64,000 bases of DNA from Pseudomonadales bacterium (GTDB lineage Bacteria > Pseudomonadota > Gammaproteobacteria > Pseudomonadales > Azotimanducaceae). Made by a program: the position numbers and the translations under genes. The notes beneath the pieces were generated by a model. The model saw nothing but the letters and a program-made list of their open reading frames with translations. It was not told the DNA's origin and did not search any database. Position 1 is the stretch's first letter. Each line of letters starts with the position of its first letter. The stretch covers positions 1 through 64,000 of the forward strand of contig JANQJA010000017.1 in assembly GCA_028281885.1 (NCBI GenBank), read 5' to 3'. Positions 51,769-60,116 of the stretch are shown here, in pieces.

Positions 51769-51836
51769 CGCTAATTGCCTGCCGGCACCAGCTATCGACA
51801 TCGACCTGCAACGTGGATTCCCGGGATCAGTGAATC

Positions 51837-51927
51837 TGGCGGAGAGAGAGGGATTCGAACCCTCGATGAGCTGTTAACCCATACTCCCTTAGCAGGGGAG
51901 CGCCTTCGACCACTCGGCCACCTCTCC
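51837..51927 (-). tRNA. tRNA-Ser (GCU anticodon)
   Basis: A 91-base minus-strand gene with encoded CCA. The acceptor arm is GGAGAGG paired with TCTCTCC, the anticodon arm CTCCC-loop-GGGAG has GCT in the loop, and a long variable arm (tatgggttaacagctcat) marks class II Ser. The T arm with TTCGAAT is intact. It follows csrA, as in many Gammaproteobacteria, and is read toward it. Confidence 0.97.
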
Positions 51928-52083
51928 GATTGAAGTTTTCCGTTGCCGTCCAGTCCATGGCGCGACAATGTCGAGTCGCATCGGCGCCAGCCGCTGAATC
52001 AACGCTCGGGGGCGGAGCCCCTCGCTTCAGCGTCGTCGGTTGCCTTCACCAACCGACCCACTTGGCCACCTCTCCGATTGAGA
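51928..52083 (-). repeat. Structured spacer with partial tRNA-Ser copy
   Basis: The 156 bp between the two tRNA genes hold a 24-bp near-exact copy (one mismatch) of the tRNA-Ser 5' end: 52058-52081 matches 51910-51933, covering the acceptor strand and start of the D arm. On the minus strand it begins right after tRNA-Arg, then degenerates into hairpins: 52035-52042/52050-52057 (8-bp stem), an imperfect palindrome 51992-52032 with outer arms cgctgaa/ttcagcg, and 51962-51966/51975-51979 extended by tggc/gcca (51958-51961 and 51986-51989). Probably a broken second tRNA-Ser or a palindromic insertion. Confidence 0.7.
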
Positions 52084-52160
52084 TGGCGCGCCCGGAGAGA
52101 TTCGAACTCCCGACCTCCTAGTTCGTAGCCAGGCGCTCTATCCAACTGAGCTACGGGCGC
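52084..52160 (-). tRNA. tRNA-Arg (ACG anticodon)
   Basis: A 77-base minus-strand gene with encoded CCA. Acceptor GCGCCCG pairs with CGGGCGC; the anticodon arm CCTGG-CTACGAA-CTAGG gives ACG; D loop AGTTGGA and T arm GTTCGAATC are standard. A34 should be deaminated to inosine by TadA to read CGU, CGC and CGA. The tRNA-Ser/tRNA-Arg pair after csrA is a known gammaproteobacterial arrangement. Confidence 0.97.
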
Positions 52161-52171
52161 AGCGAGCGCGC

Positions 52172-52201
52172 ATTATCCTTGCTTGCGCCCGCCATCGTCA
52201 A
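52172..52201 (-). promoter_or_regulatory. Promoter of the tRNA-Arg/tRNA-Ser unit
   Basis: On the minus strand TTGACG (52196-52201) and GATAAT (52172-52177) are separated by 18 bp; the -10 element ends 12 bases before the tRNA-Arg 5' end. Each box matches the sigma-70 consensus at five of six positions. The GC-rich stretch downstream (GCGCGC) could serve as a stringent discriminator. It probably drives both tRNAs. Confidence 0.6.
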
Positions 52202-52237
52202 CTTTGTATTCGGCGCTGATCGTGTATTATCGAGCGC

Positions 52238-52474
52238 ATGTCAGACCTAATATCGCGTGGCGTTGAACTCGTTATTTTCGGGATGGGGACGGTTTTTGTG
52301 TTCCTGACGCTGCTGGTTCTGGCCACGATGGTGATGTCCTTTCTTGTTCAACAGTTTGCGTCCGAAGATGCCAGCATCAAGGTCGGCACCATGGTACCGG
52401 CGGGAGATCCTACTCTGATGGCAGTGATCAGTGCGGCGATTAAACGATATCGAGAAGATCATCCCGACGGTTAG
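52238..52474 (+). CDS. oadG: Oxaloacetate decarboxylase gamma subunit
   Basis: Small membrane anchor of the sodium-pumping decarboxylase, which binds zinc and joins alpha to beta. The 78 residues have one N-terminal membrane segment (LVIFGMGTVFVFLTLLVLATMVM, described here by its positions 10-32) and an ISAAIKRYREDHP C-terminus typical of OadG. The call depends on its position directly before oadA and oadB. The only -10-like box, TATTAT at 52225-52230, is 7 bases from the ATG, which would make the transcript leaderless. Confidence 0.9.
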   Translation: MSDLISRGVELVIFGMGTVFVFLTLLVLATMVMSFLVQQFASEDASIKVGTMVPAGDPTLMAVISAAIKRYREDHPDG

Positions 52475-52499
52475 CTGCAACTGGGGACTTGATTGAGAA

Positions 52500-54299
52500 A
52501 TGAGTGAAAAGAAACCGCTCGGAATCACCGAGCTGATTTTTCGGGATGCCCATCAGTCATTACTGGCGACGCGGATGCGCCTCGATGACATGCTGCCGAT
52601 GGCTGAGAAACTGGACAAAATCGGCTACTGGTCGATGGAAAGCTGGGGCGGGGCAACTTTCGATGCCTGTATTCGCTTTCTGGGTGAAGATCCGTGGGAA
52701 CGGATTCGTGAATTAAAGAAAGTCATGCCCAATACCCCGCAGCAGATGCTGTTCAGAGGGCAGAACATCCTCGGTTATCGCCACTACGCCGATGACATTG
52801 TCGATAAATTTGTCGAGCGGGCGGTGGTCAATGGTGTCGATGTATTTCGAATTTTCGATGCCATGAACGATCCCCGTAATCTGGAGTGTGCCATTGAGGC
52901 CGTGCGCAAGCAGGGCAAGCACGCCCAGGGTACCTTGTCTTATACCGTGAGTCCGGTGCATGACATTCCGCTGTGGGTTGATATGGGCAAAAGGCTGGAA
53001 AGCATGGGCGCGGACTCCATTGCCATCAAGGATATGGCAGGCCTGCTCGCACCTTATGTCGCCTATGAACTGATTACAGGACTTAAGAAAGTCGTTAGCG
53101 TGCCCATTCATATGCAATGCCATGCCACCACGGGAATGTCCACGGCAACCTACGTTAAAGCTGTGGAGGCGGGTATCGACAATGTTGATACGGCGATATC
53201 TTCCATGAGCATGACCTATGGCCATTCTCCGACGGAGGCCCTGGTTGCCATCCTCAGGGGCCATGAACGGGATACGGGCCTCGAGATAGAACCGCTGGAA
53301 GAAATTGCCGGTTATTTCCGGGAAGTACGCAAGAAATACGCGAAATTCGAAGGCACGCTGAAAGGCATTGATGCCCGAATACTGGTGGCGCAGGTACCCG
53401 GTGGCATGTTGACCAATCTTGAGAACCAGTTGCGTGAACAAAAGGCACTCGATCGGATGGATGAGGTGCTGGCGGAGATTCCCCGGGTGCGAGAAGAGCT
53501 TGGATTTATTCCGCTGGTGACACCAACGTCGCAGATTGTAGGGACCCAGGCAGTTTTCAATGTGCTGGCCGGAGAGCGCTACAAGAACATCACACGAGAA
53601 ACCGAAGGTGTCCTCAAGGGAGAGTATGGGGCGACACCGGCGCCGGTAGATCCGGAGTTGCAGCGACGCGTCCTCGGGGAAGGAGAAACGGCCATTACCC
53701 AACGTCCCGCAGATCTTCTGGAACCGGAATTTGACCGGCTAAAGGCGGAACTGATGGGGCTTGAGCAGGAAAAGGGCCTGAAATTCGGCGAGAACATCGA
53801 TGACGATGTGCTGACCTATGCACTGTTCCCGCAGCCGGGCATCCGCTTTTTGCAGAATCGTGATAATCCGGACGCCTTTGAGCCGAGACCGGAAGATGAG
53901 CCTGCCCAGGCCCCGGTGGCATCCGGTGCTGCTGCCGGTTCGCCTGAAACTTACACCGTTGAAGTGGATGGTAGAGCCTATGTGGTCCGGGTTTCTCCGG
54001 GTGGAGAGGTGCAGAGTGCGACGCCTGCTGGCGTGACGCCCGCGCCCGCGGCGCCGGTGCCTGCTGCACCAGCGAGCCCGGCAAGCAGTGTTGGCATTGT
54101 CGCACCGCTTTCCGGCAATGTGTTCAAGATCAACGTCAAGGTTGGCGACACTGTCGCCGCCGGCGATGTTGTACTGGTGCTCGAAGCCATGAAGATGGAA
54201 ACCGAAATTCGGGCAAGTACCGGCGGCACCGTCACCGGCGTGCCGGTCGATGAGGGCGATTCCGTCGCGGCCGGCGATACACTGATTACGCTCGGGTAG
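52500..54299 (+). CDS. oadA: Oxaloacetate decarboxylase alpha subunit
   Basis: Carboxyltransferase and biotin carrier that takes CO2 from oxaloacetate. The 599 residues contain the carboxyltransferase domain ([31 protein letters not shown] [39 protein letters not shown] with metal His), a central PYC/OADA region, a Pro/Ala-rich hinge near 490-530 and a biotinyl domain with EAMKMET, the biotinylated Lys at about 565. It lies 25 bp after oadG and 9 bp before oadB. Confidence 0.97.
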   Translation: MSEKKPLGITELIFRDAHQSLLATRMRLDDMLPMAEKLDKIGYWSMESWGGATFDACIRFLGEDPWERIRELKKVMPNTPQQMLFRGQNILGYRHYADDIVDKFVERAVVNGVDVFRIFDAMNDPRNLECAIEAVRKQGKHAQGTLSYTVSPVHDIPLWVDMGKRLESMGADSIAIKDMAGLLAPYVAYELITGLKKVVSVPIHMQCHATTGMSTATYVKAVEAGIDNVDTAISSMSMTYGHSPTEALVAILRGHERDTGLEIEPLEEIAGYFREVRKKYAKFEGTLKGIDARILVAQVPGGMLTNLENQLREQKALDRMDEVLAEIPRVREELGFIPLVTPTSQIVGTQAVFNVLAGERYKNITRETEGVLKGEYGATPAPVDPELQRRVLGEGETAITQRPADLLEPEFDRLKAELMGLEQEKGLKFGENIDDDVLTYALFPQPGIRFLQNRDNPDAFEPRPEDEPAQAPVASGAAAGSPETYTVEVDGRAYVVRVSPGGEVQSATPAGVTPAPAAPVPAAPASPASSVGIVAPLSGNVFKINVKVGDTVAAGDVVLVLEAMKMETEIRASTGGTVTGVPVDEGDSVAAGDTLITLG

Positions 54300-54308
54300 G
54301 GCCTGGCC

Positions 54309-55439
54309 GTGGAATCGATTCTGGAACTGTGGCACACCACGGGCGTCTATCAACTGCACTGGGATCAGGGCGTCATGCTCTGTGTCGGCCTGGCGTTACT
54401 TTACCTTGCGATCGCCAAGGGGTTTGAGCCTCTGTTGCTGGTTCCGATTGGTTTTGGTGGCATTCTTAGCAATATCCCCGGTGTCGACATCGCAGTGGGC
54501 GAGGGGGTGTTGCATCAGTTCTACATGATCGGGATTGAAACCGGCATCTTCCCGTTATTGATATTCATGGGTGTGGGTGCGATGACCGATTTTGCACCGA
54601 TGCTGGCAAATCCCAAGACCCTGTTCCTCGGTGCGGCCGCACAGTTTGGTATCTTTGCGACCCTGTTGGGTGCCGTTTCCCTGACGGCGCTCGGCGTTTT
54701 CGACTTCACGATTGCGGAAGCAGCGGCGATTGGCATTATCGGGGGCGCTGACGGGCCAACGGCGATCTATGTGGCTGGAAAATTATCGCCGCACCTGCTG
54801 GGGGCTATCGCAGTTGCCGCCTATTCCTATATGGCGCTGGTGCCGCTCATTCAACCACCGATCATGCGACTGCTAACGACCCAGGAAGAGCGCAAGATTG
54901 AAATGGTGCAGCTGAGAAATGTGTCTCGACGAGAGAAGATTTTCTTTCCGATCATGCTGCTGGTACTGGTGGGACTGGCGGTTCCCAGTGCTGCTCCACT
55001 ACTGGGTATGTTCTGTTTTGGTAACCTGATGCGCGAGTGTGGAGTTGTCGAACGACTGAATAACACCACGCAGAATTCCCTGATTAACATTGTCACGATC
55101 CTGCTTGGATTGTCCGTGGGTTCAAAACTCAGGGCGGAGCAGTTCCTGGTGCTCGATACGCTGGGTATTCTGATGCTCGGTATGGTGGCGTTTTGTATTG
55201 GCACCGCAACCGGTGTGTTGATGGCGAAGCTGATGAATCTTGTCTCGAAGGAAAAGATTAATCCGCTGATTGGCTCGGCGGGAGTTTCGGCCGTTCCCAT
55301 GGCGGCGCGAGTATCGAATCGAGTCGGGCTTGAGGCCAACCCGCATAATTTCCTGTTGATGCACGCCATGGGACCGAACGTTGCGGGCGTGATCGGCTCT
55401 GCCGTCGCCGCCGGCATCCTGATCCAGTTTGCCACCTGA
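54309..55439 (+). CDS. oadB: Oxaloacetate decarboxylase beta subunit (Na+ pump)
   Basis: Integral-membrane subunit that couples decarboxylation of carboxybiotin to sodium export. The product is 376 residues from a GTG start, with about nine to eleven membrane segments. Family motifs: [24 protein letters not shown] (written [20 protein letters not shown]), [13 protein letters not shown] with the sodium-site Asp, and [14 protein letters not shown]. OadGAB as a unit points to oxaloacetate-driven sodium export, or to use of the gradient for gluconeogenesis. Confidence 0.97.
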   Translation: MESILELWHTTGVYQLHWDQGVMLCVGLALLYLAIAKGFEPLLLVPIGFGGILSNIPGVDIAVGEGVLHQFYMIGIETGIFPLLIFMGVGAMTDFAPMLANPKTLFLGAAAQFGIFATLLGAVSLTALGVFDFTIAEAAAIGIIGGADGPTAIYVAGKLSPHLLGAIAVAAYSYMALVPLIQPPIMRLLTTQEERKIEMVQLRNVSRREKIFFPIMLLVLVGLAVPSAAPLLGMFCFGNLMRECGVVERLNNTTQNSLINIVTILLGLSVGSKLRAEQFLVLDTLGILMLGMVAFCIGTATGVLMAKLMNLVSKEKINPLIGSAGVSAVPMAARVSNRVGLEANPHNFLLMHAMGPNVAGVIGSAVAAGILIQFAT

Positions 55440-55470
55440 TCTGTCGGCAAATTGGGTGTAGAGTCACGCC

Positions 55471-56118
55471 ATGCTGCTATTTATCGCCGGAACTCTCGGA
55501 TCAGGAAAAACCTCGGTACTGCCGGGCCTGCGCAAGAAGCGCCCGGAATTCGACATCCATGATTTCGATGAGCGGGACGCATCCTTGCGGATCGAAGCGC
55601 TGCCACGGCAGGAGCAGACCGAATACTGGATTAACCGGGCTATCGAGAACCAGAAGCGGGGCAAGGACACCGTCATCGGCGGTGACGCCGTTTATGGAGA
55701 GATTCTTGCCTGCCCTTCGATTGACGAGATCGACCACCTTGGCGTCTGTTTGCTCGATTGCGATGATGTCGAGCGACTGGACCGCCTGCGTCGCTTTTGT
55801 CCTGAGGCGGCGACGATGGAGACGTTGAACTGGGCGACCTGGCTTCGGGTTCATGCCATTGATCCGACCTGGTGCCCTGAGATGATTATTGAGAACAGCT
55901 ATGCTGCGATGCGCTGGGAGAACTGGAAAGACTGGCCACAGGGGGACCCTCGCTGGCAGCAGACCGTCATCGATACTACCCGGAAGAGCGTCGCGCAGAT
56001 TACCGCCAGCGTCGTGAAGTGGATGGATGGGCAGATCGCGCGGAAGGATGTTACGCCGACGGCGTTGGAGCGACCGGATCCAGATCTGGATGCCATGTTG
56101 TCGGAAGACGGTAGCTGA
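55471..56118 (+). CDS. P-loop NTPase/kinase-like protein of unknown function
   Basis: A 215-residue soluble protein with Walker A GTLGSGKT at residues 7-14, as in small nucleoside or gluconate-type kinases, and a possible Walker B in VCLLDCD. I do not recognise the family. It is rich in Trp in the middle (NWATWLRV, RWENWKDWPQGDPRWQQ), has an acidic C-terminus, and no membrane segment. Its 3' end overlaps the convergent pseudouridine synthase gene by 68 bp, an unusually deep overlap. No neighbour suggests a substrate; it could be an adenylylsulfate- or shikimate-kinase-like enzyme. Confidence 0.7.
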   Translation: MLLFIAGTLGSGKTSVLPGLRKKRPEFDIHDFDERDASLRIEALPRQEQTEYWINRAIENQKRGKDTVIGGDAVYGEILACPSIDEIDHLGVCLLDCDDVERLDRLRRFCPEAATMETLNWATWLRVHAIDPTWCPEMIIENSYAAMRWENWKDWPQGDPRWQQTVIDTTRKSVAQITASVVKWMDGQIARKDVTPTALERPDPDLDAMLSEDGS

Positions 56119-56884
56119 CAGATTCTCCATTGGCGGGTGAGCGAAAGCCCAGCTCACAGGAAGCGAGCTGTAGTTCGCCGGAGGTACTCTCGCCATACTG
56201 ACGATCGCCGATCACCGCATGACCCAGGGCGGCGAGATGGCGACGAATCTGGTGTTTTCGTCCGGTTTCGATAATGACCTCGACAAGAGATCGCTCGTCG
56301 TTGGCAGCGAGCGGCCTGACCCGGGTGACAGCGGGCTTGTCATCCAGCGATGTGTCGATGGTCTGCTCCGCCGCGACAATCCCGCTGACCACGGCAAGAT
56401 ACTGTTTGTGTACTTCGCGGGCCCGGAATTGTTTTGACAGGTCCGCTGCGGCTGTTCTGGTATGAGCCAGTACAATCAGGCCGAAGGCGTACTGGTCCAG
56501 TCGGTGGACGAGATAGACCGGGCGGTCCCAGAGCTTTTCGACCAGCCGGTTGATGGCGCTGTGATCGCCGAATCGCGTACCGGATGACATGACGCCGGCG
56601 GGCTTGATCCACACCGAGTACTGTGTCTCGTCGGCAATGCAGACCGGTTCCGGCGGTGATGCGTCTAAAATCTTCTCGTCGTAATAGATCGCCAGTTCAT
56701 CACCTGAACGGACCTGCGCGGTTGCGCGACGCAGACGCCGGTGGTGGCCGGACCGCGTCAGCCAGACCGCGCCACGGGTCATGGCGCGTTTGATTCGGGT
56801 CCTGGAGAGGTTCGTTGACGTTGCGAGCAACGTGAGTGCGTCGCCGTTAACGGTGACCGGAATTTTCTTTTCAAGGCGCACCAT
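56051..56884 (-). CDS. RluA-family RNA pseudouridine synthase
   Basis: Converts uridine to pseudouridine in rRNA or tRNA. The 277 residues have an N-terminal S4-like RNA-binding region (about 15-70) and the RluA catalytic block VHRLDQYAFGLIVLAHT, with Asp130 as nucleophile. Most family members have HRLD-x-x-T-S-G; here the Thr-Ser are replaced by Ala-Phe. GRKHQIRRHLAALGHAVIGD is the other hallmark. The target cannot be told from sequence. It is convergent with and overlaps the P-loop gene by 68 bp. Confidence 0.88.
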   Translation of the reverse strand: MVRLEKKIPVTVNGDALTLLATSTNLSRTRIKRAMTRGAVWLTRSGHHRRLRRATAQVRSGDELAIYYDEKILDASPPEPVCIADETQYSVWIKPAGVMSSGTRFGDHSAINRLVEKLWDRPVYLVHRLDQYAFGLIVLAHTRTAAADLSKQFRAREVHKQYLAVVSGIVAAEQTIDTSLDDKPAVTRVRPLAANDERSLVEVIIETGRKHQIRRHLAALGHAVIGDRQYGESTSGELQLASCELGFRSPANGESVSYRLPTTWHPDLDPVAPTPSA

Positions 56885-57186
56885 CAGCGGTTGATGACTT
56901 CTCCGCGCGGCGCTTTCCGCGCAAGTAGTTGATGCCGGGCAGTATAAGGTACCTGTCCGCCCACCATCGCTCTGCGCGCGAGGAAACCGCTTGGCAATGA
57001 GACAAAAGCCCGTAAATTACTAGGGTTATAGCAGTACCGCCGGGCCGATCCGATTCGCAAAAAGCGGGGGATTCGCGTACCATCGGGCGCGATGTTTACG
57101 ACTTCCCCCCGCGATCAAGGTCGCCCGACGCGAGTAGCCACTCGGGCCTGAGGTTGCATTTCAGAGCTATTTCCAAGGAGTTTTGT
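56885..57186 (+). other. 302-bp intergenic stretch
   Basis: No convincing gene is visible; a 70-codon minus-strand frame has no family likeness. A possible promoter for the genes to the right is TTGGCA (56991-56996), 16-bp spacer, TAAATT (57013-57018). AAGGAG at 57174-57179 is the ribosome binding site of the next gene. About 165 bases of potential 5' leader lie between, with no structure I would defend. Confidence 0.35.
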
Positions 57187-57345
57187 GTGAAAGACAAGTC
57201 CCTGAGTAAAGAAGGCCCCCGAGCCCGTATCGAGGAAGATGTGGAAGCTTTTCTCAAGAGCGGTGGCAAGATTGAACAGGTTGCCAATGGTGTTTCCGGG
57301 ATCAAGCCCAAGGAATCCCGCATGAAGAAGACCGCCAAGAAGTAG
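57187..57345 (+). CDS. Small basic protein, SutA-core-like (52 residues)
   Basis: The GTG at 57187 with AAGGAG 7 bases upstream gives 52 residues; a longer frame exists upstream without ribosome binding site. The middle reads ARIEEDVEAFLKSGGKIEQV, similar to the core 'E-E-F-L-x-x-G-G-K-x-x-E-I' of the Pseudomonas RNA-polymerase-binding protein SutA, but the acidic N-terminal half of SutA is absent. The C-terminus is Lys-rich (KKTAKK). The SutA link is a resemblance from memory and unproven. It lies 1 bp before the transaminase gene. Confidence 0.6.
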   Translation: MKDKSLSKEGPRARIEEDVEAFLKSGGKIEQVANGVSGIKPKESRMKKTAKK

Positions 57346-57346
57346 T

Positions 57347-58216
57347 ATGCCAGCGGTCGCCTGCCTCAACGGGGTATGGCAGGCCCCTGAAAGCGCGAAG
57401 GTCTCTGTCCTCGATCGAGGATTTCTATTCGGAGACGGTATCTATGAAGTCATCCCGGCTTACCGTGGCAAGCCGTTTACCCTCGAACGTCATCTGCGCC
57501 GGCTCTCCCGCAGCCTGTCCGAGGTAGGCATACCCGATCCTCTCACCGCTGATGACTGGCAGGCACTGGTGACGGAAGCCGTGACCCGCAGTGGGGAGGA
57601 CCCTGCCTATGTCTATGTGCAGGTAACACGGGGCATGACCCCGATTCGGCATCACGAGTACCCGGATTCACCCCAACCAACGGTGCTGGTCATGGCCTAC
57701 GAAGCGCCAAACCTGCGCCGGGACAACATTCGTCCTTACCGGATGATCACCTGTGAAGACTTTCGCTGGCAGCGGGCTGACATCAAGACCACCAGCCTGA
57801 TGGCGGCAGGCCTGCTTAAGAATGAGGCGCTCCGTCGGGGCGCCGACGATGTGATTCTCCTGCGCGAGGGAAACCTGACCGAGGCCAGCGCCTCGAACGT
57901 CATTCTGGCGCTGGGCGACAAGCTGGTGACACCGGTGCGCGACAACCTGATTCTGCATGGCATTACCCGCGATCTTGTCCTCGAACTGGCGGTCCGCGGC
58001 GGGATCCCCGTTGAGGAGAGAGTCGTGCGGGAATTCGAGTTGCGTAGCGCCGATGAGATCATCATCACCAGCGCGGGCCATGAAGTCTGGCCGGTGATTG
58101 AGGTCGATGGCGAAGCGGTGGGCAATGGTGAACCGGGCGTGATGTGGCAGCGCCTCGATGCCCTGTTTCAGGACTACAAAAAGGAGGCCTTTGCCGCCTC
58201 ATCGGGCTCCTCATAG
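57347..58216 (+). CDS. Class IV aminotransferase, D-amino-acid transaminase-like
   Basis: PLP enzyme of fold type IV; the closest functional class is D-alanine aminotransferase (Dat), with branched-chain aminotransferase as the alternative. The 289 residues match Dat (about 283). DRGFLFGDGIYEVIPAYRGK is the N-terminal signature, the Schiff-base lysine is K147 in RADIKTTSLMA, and EGNLTEASASNVI and GITRDLVLELA follow. D-amino-acid supply for peptidoglycan or D-amino-acid catabolism is inferred. It starts right after the 52-residue protein. Confidence 0.85.
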   Translation: MPAVACLNGVWQAPESAKVSVLDRGFLFGDGIYEVIPAYRGKPFTLERHLRRLSRSLSEVGIPDPLTADDWQALVTEAVTRSGEDPAYVYVQVTRGMTPIRHHEYPDSPQPTVLVMAYEAPNLRRDNIRPYRMITCEDFRWQRADIKTTSLMAAGLLKNEALRRGADDVILLREGNLTEASASNVILALGDKLVTPVRDNLILHGITRDLVLELAVRGGIPVEERVVREFELRSADEIIITSAGHEVWPVIEVDGEAVGNGEPGVMWQRLDALFQDYKKEAFAASSGSS

Positions 58217-58330
58217 TCATTGACGTTACCGATCAATCCGAACGAAAAGATTTATTGGATCAACTGACCCGGGTTCCTTACAGTGCTAGCTACCCCGCCT
58301 TGGGGCTTCGAAGACAAAGGAGAGATAGCT

Positions 58331-58750
58331 ATGTCACTGAAAGGTTCGAAAACCGAGCAAAATCTGAAGGACGCCTTTGCGGGCGAATCCCAGGCAAACC
58401 GTCGTTACCTGTATTTCGCCGCCAAGGCAGATGTTGAAGGTTACAACGATGTAGCCGCGGTATTCCGGTCCACGGCAGAAGGCGAAACCGGCCACGCCCA
58501 CGGTCATCTGGAGTATCTGGAAGAGTCGGGCGATCCGGCCACCGGCCTGCCGATCGGCGGTACAGCCAACAACCTGAAGGCTGCGATTGCCGGTGAGACT
58601 CACGAGTACACCGATATGTATCCGGGCATGGCCGCCGCAGCGCGCGAGGAAGGCCACGATGAGATCGCGGACTGGTTCGAAACGCTGGCAAAGGCCGAGC
58701 GCAGCCACGCTAACCGCTTCCAGAAGGCGCTTGATTCGCTGGACGACTAG
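58331..58750 (+). CDS. Rubrerythrin-like diiron protein without rubredoxin domain
   Basis: Four-helix-bundle peroxide-scavenging protein of the erythrin type. The ATG at 58331 with GGAGAG upstream gives 139 residues. Two ExxH diiron motifs are visible, E52-T-G-H55 and E123-R-S-H126, with further ligands E19 and E89. The C-terminal rubredoxin domain of classical rubrerythrin is absent, as in sulerythrin/symerythrin. It is 26 bp upstream of a CCG iron-sulfur protein, which may be its electron donor; this is inference from co-location. Confidence 0.92.
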   Translation: MSLKGSKTEQNLKDAFAGESQANRRYLYFAAKADVEGYNDVAAVFRSTAEGETGHAHGHLEYLEESGDPATGLPIGGTANNLKAAIAGETHEYTDMYPGMAAAAREEGHDEIADWFETLAKAERSHANRFQKALDSLDD

Positions 58751-58776
58751 GCCGTCAGAGGTAAGGAAAGGCAGGC

Positions 58777-60105
58777 ATGAGCGACTACAGGGAAGGGAGC
58801 CTTGAGGCACCTACTCGGCATCCGATCAAATGGCAGGAGCCATCCTACTGGGATAAAGGCAAGCTGGAAGATGAACTCGAAAGAGTGTTTGACATCTGCC
58901 ATGGTTGTCGACGTTGTGTCAGTCTCTGCCAGTCTTTTCCGACCCTTTTCGATCTGGTCGATGAATCCGAGACCATGGAGGTCGACGGGGTCGACAAGAA
59001 TGATTACCAGAAGGTCGTCGATGAATGTTACCTCTGCGACCTTTGTTACATGACGAAATGCCCCTACGTCCCGCCCCATGAATGGAATGTGGATTTCCCC
59101 CATCTCATGCTGCAGGCCAAGGCGCAGAAATTTAAATTCAAGGGGGCATCGTTCCGGGACGGATTGTTAACCAGCACCGATACGGTGAGTGCATTGGCAT
59201 CGATTCCGCTGGTGGACGTGACGGTGAACGCACTGAACAACAACGGGCTGTTCAGAAATGCGCTGGAATCAACACTGGGGGTTCATCATGAGGCACCGGT
59301 ACCGTCCTACCACGCTAAAACACTGCGTAAGCGATTCTCAAGCGGGGGCGTGACGAAACCGAAGGCCGCGGGCGTAACGACAGGCAAGGTTGCCCTGTTT
59401 ACTACCTGCTATTGCAACTACTCGAAACCGGAACTCGGCGATGACTTCGTTCAGGTATTTGAGCACAACGGCATCCAGATCGATCTGGTTTCCAGGGAAG
59501 TCTGCTGCGGCATGCCAAAGCTGGAACTCGGCGATCTGGACTCCGTCAATGCGTTGAAAGAGCAGAACATTCCACGGCTCGCGAGAATGGTTGATGCCGG
59601 TTATGACATCGTTGCGCCAATTCCGAGTTGCGTTTTGATGTTCAAGCAGGAACTGCCGCTGATGTATCCCGAGGACGAGGACGTGAAGAAGGTGCAGGCG
59701 GCTTTCTTTGATCCGTTTGAGTACCTGTTCATGCGGCATCGGGAAGGCCTGCTGAATACCGAGTTCCGCAATGAACTGGGCGATGTCAGCTACCAGGTGG
59801 CCTGCCATACACGAGTTCAGAACGTCGGCTTGAAAACCCGTGATGTGTTGAGCCTGGTGCCGGGCACGGAAGTACACGCCATAGAACGCTGCTCCGGTCA
59901 CGATGGGACCTATGCCGTAAAAAAAGAAACCCGGGCAAATTCAGTCAAGATTGCGCGGCCGGTTGTGCGTCAGGTGGATCAAAAGGAGCCGGATCATTTT
60001 TCATCGGACTGTCCGATGGCAGCCGTTCAGATCGCGAATCTGGCGACGAGCGTCGATGAGGCGGCTCATCCAATTTCACTACTCCGACAGGCATATGGAA
60101 TCTAG
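58777..60105 (+). CDS. Iron-sulfur/CCG-domain protein (GlpC/HdrB-like)
   Basis: A 442-residue cytosolic electron carrier related to GlpC and LutA. It has two 4Fe-4S ferredoxin motifs, C41-x2-C44-x2-C47-x3-C51 and C84-x2-C87-x2-C90-x4-C95. Two cysteine-rich CCG-type modules follow (TTCYCNYSKP ... CCGMPK ... PSCVLM; then VACHTRVQNVG ... ERCSGHDGTYAV ... SDCPMA). The second CCG is modified to C-S-G, so it may hold a different cluster. Flanked by rubrerythrin and DUF3501, a grouping seen in many proteobacteria. No partner dehydrogenase is adjacent. Confidence 0.88.
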   Translation: MSDYREGSLEAPTRHPIKWQEPSYWDKGKLEDELERVFDICHGCRRCVSLCQSFPTLFDLVDESETMEVDGVDKNDYQKVVDECYLCDLCYMTKCPYVPPHEWNVDFPHLMLQAKAQKFKFKGASFRDGLLTSTDTVSALASIPLVDVTVNALNNNGLFRNALESTLGVHHEAPVPSYHAKTLRKRFSSGGVTKPKAAGVTTGKVALFTTCYCNYSKPELGDDFVQVFEHNGIQIDLVSREVCCGMPKLELGDLDSVNALKEQNIPRLARMVDAGYDIVAPIPSCVLMFKQELPLMYPEDEDVKKVQAAFFDPFEYLFMRHREGLLNTEFRNELGDVSYQVACHTRVQNVGLKTRDVLSLVPGTEVHAIERCSGHDGTYAVKKETRANSVKIARPVVRQVDQKEPDHFSSDCPMAAVQIANLATSVDEAAHPISLLRQAYGI

Positions 60106-60116
60106 GGGACGTAGTC

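Noticed and set aside
51930..52128. Two short plus-strand frames over the tRNA spacer
   Set aside because: They run into tRNA-Arg and consist of palindromic DNA; no start signal or composition suggests coding.
58217..58330. Possible FNR-type sites before the rubrerythrin gene (ttgacgttaccgatcaa; atttattggatcaa)
   Set aside because: Spacing or half-site sequence departs from TTGAT-N4-ATCAA in both cases, so I do not call them.
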